Below, piece by piece: positions 1 to 8,565 of a DNA stretch of 51,149 nt. The notes beneath the pieces were generated by a model. The model ran no database searches. It was not told the DNA's origin and saw nothing but the letters and a program-made list of their open reading frames with translations. The number at the start of each line of letters is the position of its first letter. Positions within the stretch are counted from its first letter, which is position 1. The DNA is taken from NCBI GenBank assembly GCA_023666945.1, contig JAMPAY010000017.1, forward strand, positions 1 to 51,149, written 5' to 3'. The DNA comes from Paludibacter sp. GTDB taxonomy: Bacteria; Bacteroidota; Bacteroidia; Bacteroidales; Paludibacteraceae. A program made the translations under genes and the position numbers.

Positions 1-8
1 GTATTCTT

Positions 9-113
9 ATGAAAAAGTTTAATCAAGTAGTTGTAATTACGTTTGCATTATTATGTGTGTTTATTCCTGGAATTGTTGGAATGGAGTGCGGGAGGTGTGG
101 TGTATCTTTGTAG
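9..113 (+). pseudogene. signal-peptide stub of a lost secreted protein
   Basis: A reading frame of 34 codons begins with ATG at 9. It encodes two lysines, then a hydrophobic stretch (VVVITFALLCVF) like a Sec signal peptide, and stops at TAG 111. There is no mature domain, and the sequence then runs into a G-rich tandem repeat. I read it as the 5' remnant of a secreted or outer-membrane protein gene whose body was lost, or as a chance ORF. The window begins only 8 bases upstream, so its promoter is not visible. Confidence 0.3.
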
Positions 114-145
114 ATTTTATGGCGGTGGTATAGGGTTGAGGTGCG

Positions 146-254
146 TTGGAGATGGTGCGTGGGTGCGGTGCGTGGTGTGTGGGGAGTGTGTGTTGGAGAT
201 GGTGCGTGGGTGCGGTGCGTGGTGTGTGGGGAGTGTGTGTTGGAGATGGTGCGG
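146..254. repeat. 47-bp G-rich tandem repeat, 2.3 copies
   Basis: Two full 47-bp units (146-192 and 193-239) are identical, and a third begins at 240 and diverges after about 12-14 bases. Each unit starts TTGGAGATGGTGCG and is made almost only of G and T on the + strand. The period is not a multiple of three, so the long overlapping frames across it are not protein repeats. The surrounding 114-360 is equally G/T-rich with smaller imperfect repeats such as TGTGTGAGAGG near 329 and 345. Confidence 0.85.
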
Positions 255-405
255 GGGAAGGTGGGGTCGTTGAGTGAGGTTGGGTGATTGTGGGATTTGT
301 TGGTGAGGATTTGGGTTGGAAGGTGCATGTGTGAGAGGATTTGGTGTGTGAGAGGTGCACCATAAAAAAAGGGTTGATGTAAAAAGTGGGTATAGTGTGA
401 GGCAG

Positions 406-536
406 AGGGAGCGCATCAAAATTATAAGGTATTGATAATCAATCATAGTTATTTTCGCTTAGTGCATGGATGCGCAGAAAAGTATATTTGATAATCAATG
501 TTTTAAGTTTTTGATAAAATTTGATGCGGTTGCCCT
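406..536 (-). mobile_element. MITE-like terminal-inverted-repeat element, copy 1
   Basis: This 131-bp sequence is, in reverse complement, nearly the same as 28981-29113. The conserved core runs through TGCGCAGAAAAGTATATTTG. Its ends are inverted: the right end reads TTTGATGCGGTTGCCCT and the left end AGGGAGCGCATCAAAA, a version of the other copy's end that has lost two bases. It contains no ORF. The two copies share roughly 85-90 percent of bases by eye. A short non-autonomous transposon is the simplest reading; a structured repeat of the REP class is the alternative. Confidence 0.7.
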
Positions 537-578
537 GTAGTGAGATGGGTATGATTTTATAGATTCAATTTAATGTTG

Positions 579-586
579 TATCTTTG
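579..586 (+). promoter_or_regulatory. -7 box TATCTTTG, probable porQ promoter
   Basis: TATCTTTG matches the Bacteroidota -7 consensus TAnnTTTG and lies 73 bases before the preferred porQ ATG. No clear TTG -33 box is seen at the usual 19-21 bp, so this is a single-box call. Confidence 0.5.
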
Positions 587-659
587 TCCCCGTTATTACG
601 GAAGTAGATTTTAATTCCCTACTCTATTGGGCGAGTTATCATTAAATAGGATACAGAGG

Positions 660-1730
660 ATGTGTAAGATATGCAGGTCGTGTTTGTTGCCGTTATTGGC
701 ATCATTTGCGATGCTTGTTCCTATTCAAGCGGTAGCCCAGTCGGGAAGCAGTGTGTATTCGTTTTTAGGTTTGCCGATGTCTGCTCGTCTGAATGCGTTG
801 GGCGGCAGCAATGTATCGATGCGTGACGGTGAGATAAGTTATGCGTTATGCAATCCTGCTCTGCTGAATAGCGAGACGGACAAAGTGCTTCAACTGAACT
901 ACGCTTATCATTTGCAGGGAATCAATATCGGTTCGGCTCTGTATGGTCAGAATTACAAAGACAATTATTTTGGAGTAGGCATACATTATTTGGATTACGG
1001 TAAGTTTGTGTATGCAGATGAATACGGCAACTTGACGGGCGGTACGTTTTCTGCTCGCGATGTGAGTATCAACTTGATGTATGCGCGTCAGTTGGGTCCT
1101 TATTTTTCGGTGGGTGCGACGTTGAAGCCCATTTATTCGCATTATGAGTCTTATAGCAGTTTTGCTTTGGCGGCAGATGTAGGCGGTCATTTTCAGACAA
1201 AGGATTCGACCTTTCAGTTGGGTTTGAGTTTGCAGAATATAGGTTGGCAGTTGAAGGGTTTTTATACAGAAGAAAGCAAGCAACACCGCGAACCTCTTCC
1301 ACTGAATTTGCAATTGGGTATGAATTATCGTTTCAAGCATGCTCCGATACGTTTGAGTATGACTCTTCATAATTTGCAGCGTTGGGATTTGGGCAGTCAG
1401 CTGACCAATCAGCGCACAGAGTCGTCGTTGACAGGCGGTGAGGTGCAGTCGGATGTCAGTGTGAAATGGTATGACATGTTATTCAGGCACACTATTTTTG
1501 CCATTGACATTGTTCCGAAGAGCGATCGTTTCTATTTGACATTTTCGTACAATCATCGTCGTCGAATGGAACTTCACATCAGCGACCAGCGCAGTTTTGC
1601 AGGCTTTGCGATAGGCGGTGGTGTTCGCATAAAGAAGATACGTGCAGGTTTTGCCTTTTCTCAGTATGTAAAAGGCGGTTACGTTTATCAGTTTACGCTT
1701 TCGACGGATATCAACGATTTTCTACGATAA
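660..1730 (+). CDS. porQ: type IX secretion system protein PorQ
   Basis: PorQ is an outer-membrane beta-barrel protein of the type IX secretion system. In Porphyromonas gingivalis it works with PorU, PorV and PorZ in the cell-surface attachment complex. The protein (356 aa from this ATG) has an N-terminal signal peptide ending about AVAQ-SG, the PorV/PorQ-like start YSFLGLPMSARLNALGG, and alternating amphipathic strands to the C-terminus. A TTG at 627 gives 11 extra residues, but ATG 660 places the signal peptide at the N-terminus and follows a purine-rich AGAGG. It heads a row porQ-cmk-ispH that I recall as also found in P. gingivalis. Its presence predicts a T9SS in this organism, in line with the sorting-domain proteins at 4378 and 50535. 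Confidence 0.9.
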   Translation: MCKICRSCLLPLLASFAMLVPIQAVAQSGSSVYSFLGLPMSARLNALGGSNVSMRDGEISYALCNPALLNSETDKVLQLNYAYHLQGINIGSALYGQNYKDNYFGVGIHYLDYGKFVYADEYGNLTGGTFSARDVSINLMYARQLGPYFSVGATLKPIYSHYESYSSFALAADVGGHFQTKDSTFQLGLSLQNIGWQLKGFYTEESKQHREPLPLNLQLGMNYRFKHAPIRLSMTLHNLQRWDLGSQLTNQRTESSLTGGEVQSDVSVKWYDMLFRHTIFAIDIVPKSDRFYLTFSYNHRRRMELHISDQRSFAGFAIGGGVRIKKIRAGFAFSQYVKGGYVYQFTLSTDINDFLR

Positions 1731-1739
1731 GTTATTATT

Positions 1740-2438
1740 ATGAAGAATAAAATTATTGTTGCCATAGACGGTTATTCCTCTTGCGGCAAGAGTACAATTG
1801 CGAAATCGTTAGCCCGCTATGCGGGTTATACGTATGTAGACACGGGTGCGATGTATCGTGCGACAGCCTTGTATTGTCTGCGCAAAGGAATAATGACATC
1901 GACAAGCATTGATGAAGACACTTTGCGCTCATCCCTTTCGGATATAGAGATTACGTTCAAGCAGACGGGCGATGGTCAGCATGTATGTTTGAATGGGGAA
2001 GATGTAGAGCAAGATATTCGGACGTTATCCGCCGGCAATGGTGCATCGCGTATCAGTACCATAGGTTTTGTACGTCGTTTTTTGGTGGCCCAACAACAAG
2101 CGATGGGTAAAGAGAAAGGAATAGTGATGGATGGTCGCGATATAGGCACGGTGGTTTTTCCTGAAGCCGAATTGAAACTATTCTTGACGGCCTCTGCCTC
2201 AGTTCGCGCTCAACGTCGCTACGAAGAACTCTGTCAGAAAGGCGAGCAGGCAGACCTATCTGCCGTTTTGGCAGATGTAGAAGACCGTGATTATAGGGAC
2301 ACCCATCGTGCCGAAAGTCCGTTACGCCAAGCGCCGGATGCCATTGTTGTGGATAATTCGCATATGACAAGAGAAGAACAGATGGAAAAAATCATCGGTA
2401 TATTCGAGGAAAAAACACAGTCTGTTGTGACTGAATAA
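1740..2438 (+). CDS. cmk: (d)CMP kinase
   Basis: This cytosolic enzyme phosphorylates CMP and dCMP to their diphosphates with ATP, recycling cytidine nucleotides. At 232 aa it has the usual bacterial length. The P-loop is GYSSCGKST at residues 11-19, followed by the family YVDTGAMYRA motif and the conserved MDGRDIGTVVFP. The start ATG lies 9 bases after the porQ stop, and ispH follows 10 bases after its own stop, so the three are probably co-transcribed. No oddity is seen. Confidence 0.96.
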   Translation: MKNKIIVAIDGYSSCGKSTIAKSLARYAGYTYVDTGAMYRATALYCLRKGIMTSTSIDEDTLRSSLSDIEITFKQTGDGQHVCLNGEDVEQDIRTLSAGNGASRISTIGFVRRFLVAQQQAMGKEKGIVMDGRDIGTVVFPEAELKLFLTASASVRAQRRYEELCQKGEQADLSAVLADVEDRDYRDTHRAESPLRQAPDAIVVDNSHMTREEQMEKIIGIFEEKTQSVVTE

Positions 2439-2448
2439 GTTTCGTATT

Positions 2449-3345
2449 ATGGTAACCATAGACAAAGAATCGGGTTTTTGTTTCGGTGTAGTTACCGCCA
2501 TTCGGAAAGCAGAAGAAGAATTGCATCAAAGCGGACATCTGTATTGTTTAGGCGATATAGTGCATAACGGACAAGAGGTGGAACGTTTGGGCAATATGGG
2601 TCTTGTAACCATCGACTATGAAGAGTTTCGCCAACTTCACAATGCGAAGGTATTACTTCGCGCCCATGGCGAACCGCCATCGACCTATCGTATAGCAGAA
2701 GAAAATAACATAGAAATAATAGATGCCAGTTGCCCTGTGGTACGGAATTTGCAAAAACGGATTCGGCAAACTTACGAACGATTGCAGAATGAAGAAGAAA
2801 TTTTGCGGGGGCAGATTGTTATCTTCGGTAAGAAAGGTCATGCCGAGACCATAGGCTTGGAAGGACAGACAGACAATACGGCGGTAGTAGTGGAGACTGC
2901 AGACGACTTAGATAAGATTGATTACGGACGCGCCATTTATCTTTTTGCACAAACCACTAAATCGGCAGAGATGTTCCACCTATTGATAAGCGACATCGAA
3001 CAACGCCGAGAAACACATATGCACCGTTGGTGCGCAAAAGAGAAACCGATGTTTGAATGGCATGATACGATTTGCGGTCAGGTTCGGAATCGCACCCATC
3101 ACCTGCAAGAGTTTGCCCGCCGGAATGACAAGATAGTATTTGTAGGCGGTAAGAACTCGTCGAACGGCAAAGTACTTTACGAACAATGTCGTCTTGCCAA
3201 TCCGGAAACTTTATTCATTTCGGATGCAGCAGAGATAACCGATTCTTACAAAGCCTCTTGCCGGGGGAAAAACATAGGTATTTGCGGTGCCACCTCCACC
3301 CCTTTATGGCTAATGGAAGCCTGTGCACAACGCCTAAAGGACTAA
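2449..3345 (+). CDS. ispH: 4-hydroxy-3-methylbut-2-enyl diphosphate reductase
   Basis: IspH (LytB) catalyses the last step of the non-mevalonate isoprenoid pathway, reducing HMBPP to IPP and DMAPP with an iron-sulfur cluster. The three cluster ligands are visible at Cys11 (GFCFGV), Cys95 (DASCPVV) and Cys209 (DTICGQVRNR). Length is 298 aa, normal for the family. The isoprenoid product feeds UppS, encoded at 36548 in this window. The gene is tightly spaced between cmk and pfkA. Confidence 0.96.
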   Translation: MVTIDKESGFCFGVVTAIRKAEEELHQSGHLYCLGDIVHNGQEVERLGNMGLVTIDYEEFRQLHNAKVLLRAHGEPPSTYRIAEENNIEIIDASCPVVRNLQKRIRQTYERLQNEEEILRGQIVIFGKKGHAETIGLEGQTDNTAVVVETADDLDKIDYGRAIYLFAQTTKSAEMFHLLISDIEQRRETHMHRWCAKEKPMFEWHDTICGQVRNRTHHLQEFARRNDKIVFVGGKNSSNGKVLYEQCRLANPETLFISDAAEITDSYKASCRGKNIGICGATSTPLWLMEACAQRLKD

Positions 3346-3385
3346 CAGAGAGAAAAATAAAACACAAAACACATAACATACAACT

Positions 3386-4369
3386 ATGGAATACAGAATC
3401 AGGACAATAGGCGTACTAACCTCCGGTGGCGATGCTCCGGGGATGAATGCCGCCATACGCGCCGTTACCCGTACGGCCATCTACAACAACATTCGCGTAA
3501 AAGCCATTTATAGGGGTTATAAAGGTCTTATTACCGGTGAGATAAAAGAGTTTCAGACAGAGGACGTGAGCGGTATAATCCAGCGTGGCGGTACCATTTT
3601 GAAGACAGCCCGCTGCGAAGAGTTTCGTACCCACGAAGGTCGCCAAATAGCCTATGACACCATTCAACGCGAGCAAATTGATGCTTTGGTGGTGATAGGT
3701 GGTGACGGTACTTTTACAGGAGCACGTGCATTAGCCCAAGAATTTAACATTCCGGTAGTAGGCGTTCCCGGTACGATAGACAACGACTTATGGGGAACGG
3801 ATAGTACTATAGGTTACGACACAGCCCTTAATACCATTATGGACTGCGTAGATAAGATACGCGACACCGCATCTTCTCACGAACGCGTATTCTTTATAGA
3901 AGTAATGGGACGCGATGCCGGTTTTCTGGCCTTGAACAGCGCATTGGCAGCCGGCGCAGAAGCTGCTATTATTCCTGAGCGTAAAACTGCAGAAGAACAG
4001 TTGGAAACTTTTATAGGTAACGGTTTCCGCAAATCGAAGAGTTCGAGTATCGTGCTTGTAGCCGAGAATCCGGTTACGGGCGGTGCTCAAGGTTTAGCCG
4101 ATATGCTCAAACGCAATCATCCTGAATATGATGTACGTGTTACCATACTCGGTCATTTGCAACGCGGCGGACGCCCCACAGCCTACGACCGTATATTGGC
4201 AAGCCGCATGGGTGTCGCTGCCATCAACGCCTTATTGGAAGAGCAACGCAGTATCATGATCGGTTTGAAAAACGATGATATTGTATATGTACCCTTCTCG
4301 AAAGCCATTAAAGACGATAAAGACGTTAAACCGGATAGCGTACAAGCGCTCCAGATACTGGCCATATAA
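3386..4369 (+). CDS. pfkA: ATP-dependent 6-phosphofructokinase
   Basis: This enzyme converts fructose-6-phosphate and ATP to fructose-1,6-bisphosphate in glycolysis. The 327-aa protein has the ATP-site motif [10 protein letters not shown] (residues 13-22), GGDGT at 105-109 and the catalytic PGTIDND at 128-134. GGDGT rather than GGDDT indicates ATP instead of pyrophosphate use. It starts 40 bases after ispH, and the next gene follows after only 8 bases, so it probably belongs to the same transcript. Confidence 0.96.
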   Translation: MEYRIRTIGVLTSGGDAPGMNAAIRAVTRTAIYNNIRVKAIYRGYKGLITGEIKEFQTEDVSGIIQRGGTILKTARCEEFRTHEGRQIAYDTIQREQIDALVVIGGDGTFTGARALAQEFNIPVVGVPGTIDNDLWGTDSTIGYDTALNTIMDCVDKIRDTASSHERVFFIEVMGRDAGFLALNSALAAGAEAAIIPERKTAEEQLETFIGNGFRKSKSSSIVLVAENPVTGGAQGLADMLKRNHPEYDVRVTILGHLQRGGRPTAYDRILASRMGVAAINALLEEQRSIMIGLKNDDIVYVPFSKAIKDDKDVKPDSVQALQILAI

Positions 4370-4377
4370 GTCAGCCT

Positions 4378-6288
4378 ATGAAGTACTCATACCGAATTTT
4401 CTTAACAGTCCTGCTATTGTGCCTTACCCAAGGAGCGATAGCAGGACATCTTATTCTCAGCAAAACAGAAGCCGCCCCCTGCGAAAACATATGTATTCAC
4501 TATACCGATATGCCGCAAGGGACACACATACATCTTTATAAAGAAGCCTCCCTGCTGCCGCTCAGCATCACTCACACCATAGAAACCGACAGCGATGGTG
4601 CTTTTGAGACAGGGAACACACCGGAGCCCGGTGCGTATTGGGTGAAATGTGAGCATAACGGACTCACTATAGACTCGATAAAACTCCACATCAACGATTA
4701 TCCGCTTACCCACGACACATGGAGCATCGGCTTGCTGACGGACATACACGTAATGCATCCGGATTTGGTTATCAATGAGGGAAATGCCTACAAGAATCTG
4801 CTTGATTCCGATCGTAAGATGTTGGCACACAGTGCAACCATCTTACGAAACCTCACCGACAGCATTCTGCTGCATAAACCGGATTTATTACTTATTGCGG
4901 GTGATTTGACCAAAGACGGAGAACGTATCAGTCATCAATTGGTAGCCGAACAACTGCAACGCCTAAAAGAAGCAGGAATACAATGTTTGGTGGTACCAGG
5001 CAATCACGATATAAAAAATCCGAATGCTCTTTACTACGACGGAGAGAAGACCTATCCTGCAGAAGACATATTGGCAGAAGATTTTACCGAAATCTATCGC
5101 GATTACGGTTATGGTGAGTTATCGGATCGCGACCCGCATTCTCTTTCTTATATAACAGAACCGCTTCCAAACATCTGCATTCTGGGCATTGATGCCACAC
5201 GTTGGTATGACAACCAAAGCAAACAACATGGAGATGCTACCAACACTACCTACGGAGACGGTCTATTAAAAGATGAAACATTAGATTGGCTTCTCAATAA
5301 AGCCGATGAGGCACAAGGTGCCGGCAAAACAGTAATTGCCATGATGCACCACCAATTGTTGCAACATTTCAGCCTACAAGAAACGCTTGTGCCCGGTGCA
5401 TCCATAGCAAAAGGTGACAGTATCAGCCGCCTATTTATGGAACACGGCATACATGTGGTACTAACAGGACATATGCACACCTCTAACATCACCACCTATT
5501 TCAATGAAACACTTACCGATAGTATTATCGAAATAACAACCGGTTCACCCATTGCCTATCCGAGTCCGTACAGATGGCTAACCATCAATACAGACCGTAC
5601 ACAAATGACAGTAAACACACGCAGCATCAAGACCACAAGCGAAATAACCGATTTTCAGACCTACGGAAGAGACGAACTAATACGACACATGCCCCAAATG
5701 CTCCGCAGCATAACTTATACACTTCTCAATGAGATTGACAAAATACGCAACAGTGGTGACAATAGCGATAGCCGTCTGTTAAACGACCTTTTCAGTTGGT
5801 TGCCCGCAGACCGTACTGTAACCGCCGATATGGCATGGCAATACTTAGGCAATCCTTTTACTCTGACTCAACTTACCACCAACGAAGGAAACGAGTTCTT
5901 AAAGCAGACCGACACCATTGTCAGTATGACTCAAACGGGCTTGGAGCAGATGTTGGATAAGATGATGGAAGAACATTTCGGTCCGATTGAACGCAAACTG
6001 CGTATTCGTCTTATATGTGGTCTTGCCAAAGTGCCTCAAAACCTATTGTTTGCCGGTTTATTGGAAGATAAGACATATGCCGCAACACGTTTCGCCAATG
6101 TAACTAACGATCTGTATACCAGAATTCAACTATCTGCACCTAAGGACGATGAAGCAAGTATTGCCTTGCCCGAAAGCACACCTGACAACCCCGATTATTG
6201 GTATGATCTGTTAGGCAGACGTCTGCCGGGGAAACCCCGGCAAAGCGGTATTTATTTGTACGGCAACAAAAAAGTATATATCCCCTAA
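4378..6288 (+). CDS. secreted calcineurin-like metallophosphoesterase
   Basis: The 636-aa protein has a signal peptide (residues 1-22), an N-terminal beta-rich region, and a calcineurin-like phosphoesterase domain. Its metal motifs are LLTDIHV (119-125), AGDLTKDGE (174-182), PGNHD (207-211), MMHHQ and TGHMHTSN. A largely helical C-terminal part follows. The last 30 or so residues (WYDLLGRRLPG to KKVYIP) resemble the ending of type IX secretion sorting domains, so the protein may be carried to the cell surface. The substrate cannot be read from sequence; phosphodiesters or phosphomonoesters are likely. It follows pfkA by 8 bases. Confidence 0.85.
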   Translation: MKYSYRIFLTVLLLCLTQGAIAGHLILSKTEAAPCENICIHYTDMPQGTHIHLYKEASLLPLSITHTIETDSDGAFETGNTPEPGAYWVKCEHNGLTIDSIKLHINDYPLTHDTWSIGLLTDIHVMHPDLVINEGNAYKNLLDSDRKMLAHSATILRNLTDSILLHKPDLLLIAGDLTKDGERISHQLVAEQLQRLKEAGIQCLVVPGNHDIKNPNALYYDGEKTYPAEDILAEDFTEIYRDYGYGELSDRDPHSLSYITEPLPNICILGIDATRWYDNQSKQHGDATNTTYGDGLLKDETLDWLLNKADEAQGAGKTVIAMMHHQLLQHFSLQETLVPGASIAKGDSISRLFMEHGIHVVLTGHMHTSNITTYFNETLTDSIIEITTGSPIAYPSPYRWLTINTDRTQMTVNTRSIKTTSEITDFQTYGRDELIRHMPQMLRSITYTLLNEIDKIRNSGDNSDSRLLNDLFSWLPADRTVTADMAWQYLGNPFTLTQLTTNEGNEFLKQTDTIVSMTQTGLEQMLDKMMEEHFGPIERKLRIRLICGLAKVPQNLLFAGLLEDKTYAATRFANVTNDLYTRIQLSAPKDDEASIALPESTPDNPDYWYDLLGRRLPGKPRQSGIYLYGNKKVYIP

Positions 6289-6317
6289 TCGTTTTAGAGC
6301 TAATAAGAAAAAAGTAT

Positions 6318-6325
6318 TATCTTTG
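6318..6325 (+). promoter_or_regulatory. -7 box TATCTTTG before riboflavin synthase
   Basis: TATCTTTG lies 24 bases before the ATG of the riboflavin synthase gene, giving a predicted leader of under 20 nt. No TTG -33 box is evident. Confidence 0.55.
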
Positions 6326-6349
6326 CATTGTTAATAAATATAGAGCATT

Positions 6350-6958
6350 ATGTTTTCAGGAATTGTAGAAGCAATGGCACAAGTGGTTGCCATAGAGAAA
6401 GAACAAGGTAACATACATTTCACACTCACTTGCCCTTTCGCCAATGAACTTACCATTGACCAATCGGTGGCACACAACGGTGTTTGCCTGACTGTAGTGC
6501 AACAAGAAGGCAATCAATATATCGTAACCGCCATGCAGGAAACTCTTCTTTGCAGCAACTTGGGCAAATTACAAGTAGGCGATTGGGTAAACATAGAGCG
6601 TAGTATGCTTCTCAACGAACGCTTGGACGGACATATCGTACAAGGACATGTAGACAGAACCGCCACCTGCATAGGTAAAGAAGAAGCCGATGGCAGTTGG
6701 TATTTCACGTTCCGTTATGCTTACGATGCGGAGTTGGCTCGCCGCGGATATTTTACCGTTGATAAAGGTTCGGTAACTGTAAACGGAGTAAGCCTGACCG
6801 TGTGCCGCCCCACCGAAGATACTTTCACGGTAGGTATCATTCCGTATACTTACGAACATACCAATTTCCGTCATATAGCAGAAGGAAGCGTTGTAAATCT
6901 GGAGTTTGACATTATCGGAAAATATGTGGCTCGGTTACATGGGCTGATACAAGGATAA
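6350..6958 (+). CDS. ribE: riboflavin synthase
   Basis: This enzyme dismutates two 6,7-dimethyl-8-ribityllumazine molecules to riboflavin. The 202-aa protein shows the two lumazine-binding repeats: one starts MFSGIVEAMAQV with SVAHNGVCLTV, the second has HIVQGHVD and GSVTVNGVSLTV. It has its own promoter box and stands alone, with no other rib genes near and no FMN-riboswitch-like sequence upstream. Confidence 0.95.
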   Translation: MFSGIVEAMAQVVAIEKEQGNIHFTLTCPFANELTIDQSVAHNGVCLTVVQQEGNQYIVTAMQETLLCSNLGKLQVGDWVNIERSMLLNERLDGHIVQGHVDRTATCIGKEEADGSWYFTFRYAYDAELARRGYFTVDKGSVTVNGVSLTVCRPTEDTFTVGIIPYTYEHTNFRHIAEGSVVNLEFDIIGKYVARLHGLIQG

Positions 6959-7085
6959 ATATTGTTGTGCTCCCTTTACAACTATAAATAAGAGTACTCA
7001 GAACAACTCGCTAAATTTACGATTTAACGAAACTCTTTTTATACAACATGATAAGCCATTACTAATCCAAAAAACAATAGATTAA

Positions 7086-7617
7086 ATGAAATTCGAAATT
7101 AAGTTTACCGTTGAGAGGGTGAAGACGGTAATTTTTAAGTGGAATCCTTCTATCTCATCATATAGTATGGATGATTTTATAGATGACTTATGCGAACTCA
7201 AAGAGGGTTTTTCATCCCGACTTCAATTGGTCGGTTTGGGAATACAAAAAGATTAAAGATTCTTATCGTTTCTATTGGATAAAAGTAGGCGATGAAGGCA
7301 TAGTCGGTGCAGGAAAGATTACATCCGACCCGGAAATTGGTGATGATTGGTCGGGCGAAGGAAGTGAAGTGTACTATGTTGACTTTGAACCGGAAATACT
7401 TATCAATCCTAAAAAGATGCCAATTCTTACTATTGAAGAATTGCAAAAAGTTATTCCTGATTTTGAATGGGAAAGTGGACATTCAGGAATGGTTCTAACT
7501 GATGATCAAGCAGATCGACTTGATACACTTTGGGAGAATTTCTTGGAGAAATACGAAGAACTTTTTGCCAAAGCGAGCGAAGATGAGGAGAATGATTGGA
7601 TTTACATGGAAGATTGA
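7086..7617 (+). pseudogene. conserved hypothetical protein, frameshifted in a T5 run
   Basis: Two frames together make one protein. The first starts at ATG 7086 and encodes 42 residues ending DLCELKEGF. The second continues from HPDFNWSVWEYK to the stop at 7617. They meet at a run of five T at 7208-7212; with four T the reading is continuous and gives about 176 aa. The N-terminal half (VKTVIFKWNPSISSY) and the DWSGEG-EVYY and PDFEWESGHSG segments resemble an uncharacterised Bacteroidales family I recognise only as hypothetical. The C-terminal part could be made alone from ATG 7183. The break may be real decay, slippage or a sequencing error. It precedes the terminator in which the 3.0-kb element sits. 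Confidence 0.7.
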
Positions 7618-7657
7618 CTCTAAGATGTTGTAAATTGATCGATAGTATAACGTTTTG

Positions 7658-7694
7658 TATAAAATAGTAGCGAGGAAAAAATCCTCGCTACTAT
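7658..7694. terminator. left half of a split bidirectional terminator
   Basis: A perfect 13-bp stem, ATAGTAGCGAGGA (7664-7676) with TCCTCGCTACTAT (7682-7694), has an AAAAA loop. The left arm continues outward as TATAAA, whose partner TTTATA is found not here but at 10718-10723 beyond the inserted element. Joining 7694 to 10718 gives a 19-bp perfect stem ending in T's, a strong two-way terminator between convergent genes. Confidence 0.85.
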
Positions 7695-7700
7695 AATCGC

Positions 7701-7741
7701 AAAAACGAAACGTACAAAATCTCAAAACGAAACGAGCAAAA
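7701..7741 (+). repeat. left-end transposase-site pair L1 and L2
   Basis: L1, AAAAACGAAACGTACAAAA at 7701-7719, is followed by L2, AAAACGAAACGAGCAAAA at 7724-7741. The shared CGAAACG cores are 22 bp apart, about two helical turns. L1 begins 6 bp inside the left end. Confidence 0.75.
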
Positions 7742-7795
7742 CTTCTCTTTTTTCGCTTCCTTTTTTCTCTTGCGATTTCGGCCACTTAAACACAA

Positions 7796-7851
7796 AAAGA
7801 ACGCTGATTAAAAGCCTTTGAAAACAGCCTAAAATCAGCGTTCTTTTTTAC
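7796..7851. terminator. terminator inside the element's left end
   Basis: The arms AGAACGCTGATT and AATCAGCGTTCT pair around a loop of about 20 bases. T-runs lie on the outer side on both strands. It stands just after the stop of the minus-strand thymidylate-synthase-like gene and probably ends that transcript. Confidence 0.7.
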
Positions 7852-7869
7852 GGTTCCTTTCGACCGTGT

Positions 7870-8547
7870 TTATACATTCAGTTCAAACCTTACAGTTTCG
7901 TTTCCTGCCAAAAGTTCGCGCGTCTTGTCTGCGTTGTTCGCGTAAATATGAACGTTTCCAAGGTTCAGCGTTATGGACTTCAAAGGCAGTTCAATTTGCC
8001 GTGTTATCAAATACAAATGGTAAATGTCAGCTGGTAAACCCAAATTCGCGTCGCTGCTTCGCTGGTAAGCTGACAAGACCAATTCTCCGTCCTCAATCTG
8101 GAACTGAATAAGGCTTAAACAAGGAGCTTGGTTTGTCTCCGCTCCTGTTGAGCCTAAAAACAGTACGTAATTTTTACTATTGCGTTTCTCCCTGTTGATT
8201 TGGGCGATTAAAGCCGGTAACTTTTCAAAGTAGGTCGGATAACTGTTTATGAGGATTTGCCCGCAATAATCCCACCAGTTTATCCCTGCTTCCCTGTATT
8301 TGCTCAAGTCTCTTTCTCCCTGCATAAACAGGCATAATTCACTGCGCAACTTCTTGCGCGCTATATTGTGACCCTCAAAGATATTCAGAAGGTCAGAAGG
8401 CGACAAACTCAGTTGCTCGTTGAGCAGATAGATGATATCGCCCTTTTTATTGCTCTGTTTCTTCCCACAGCGCAATATCTTGTCTAAGACGTTATAATAC
8501 TTGTTTTCCATTCGCAAACGCGAAATTAGCCTGTTCCTGTGCCTCAT
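7870..8547 (-). CDS. thymidylate synthase-like pyrimidine C5-transferase
   Basis: The C-terminal half aligns without gaps to the ThyA catalytic core. Cys143 (QAPC) is the nucleophile, QRSSD (162-166) the phosphate-binding Arg-Ser and Asp, GLPAD (170-174) the substrate loop, and GNVHIYAN holds His200 and Tyr202. The N-terminal half matches ThyA around FMQGERDLSKYREAGINWWDYCG. The residue equal to E. coli ThyA Asn177 is Asp174, as in dCMP hydroxymethylases; the residue after the Cys is Leu, not His. At 225 aa it is shorter than ThyA (about 264) and lacks a clear GPVYGxQWR segment. A dCMP-modifying enzyme is my inference. The start may be ATG 8511 (MENKYYNV). It ends just before a terminator. 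Confidence 0.7.
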   Translation of the reverse strand: MRHRNRLISRLRMENKYYNVLDKILRCGKKQSNKKGDIIYLLNEQLSLSPSDLLNIFEGHNIARKKLRSELCLFMQGERDLSKYREAGINWWDYCGQILINSYPTYFEKLPALIAQINREKRNSKNYVLFLGSTGAETNQAPCLSLIQFQIEDGELVLSAYQRSSDANLGLPADIYHLYLITRQIELPLKSITLNLGNVHIYANNADKTRELLAGNETVRFELNV

Positions 8548-8565
8548 ACAAGGTTTTACACGGCA

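Larger units (their letters stand above)
114..659. other. gene-free leader region upstream of porQ
   Basis: No credible coding sequence is present. It holds, in order, the G/T-rich tandem repeat, more G-rich sequence to about 360, the 131-bp inverted-repeat element at 406-536, and the probable porQ promoter at 579-586. Open frames on either strand of the G-rich part are low-complexity (runs of Thr, His, Pro on the minus strand) and are rejected as genes. Confidence 0.7.

Noticed and set aside
146..254. CRISPR-like array
   Set aside because: The 47-bp units are directly adjacent, without spacers, and no cas gene is in the window.
23..446. Several overlapping open frames of 76-109 codons on both strands
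   Set aside because: They arise from the G-rich, stop-poor tandem repeat; products are low-complexity (Thr, His and Pro on the minus strand) with no signal, domain or ribosome site.
1069..1370. Minus-strand frames inside porQ and similar antisense frames in other genes
   Set aside because: They are by-products of codon use in well-supported genes; none has a ribosome site plus family features.
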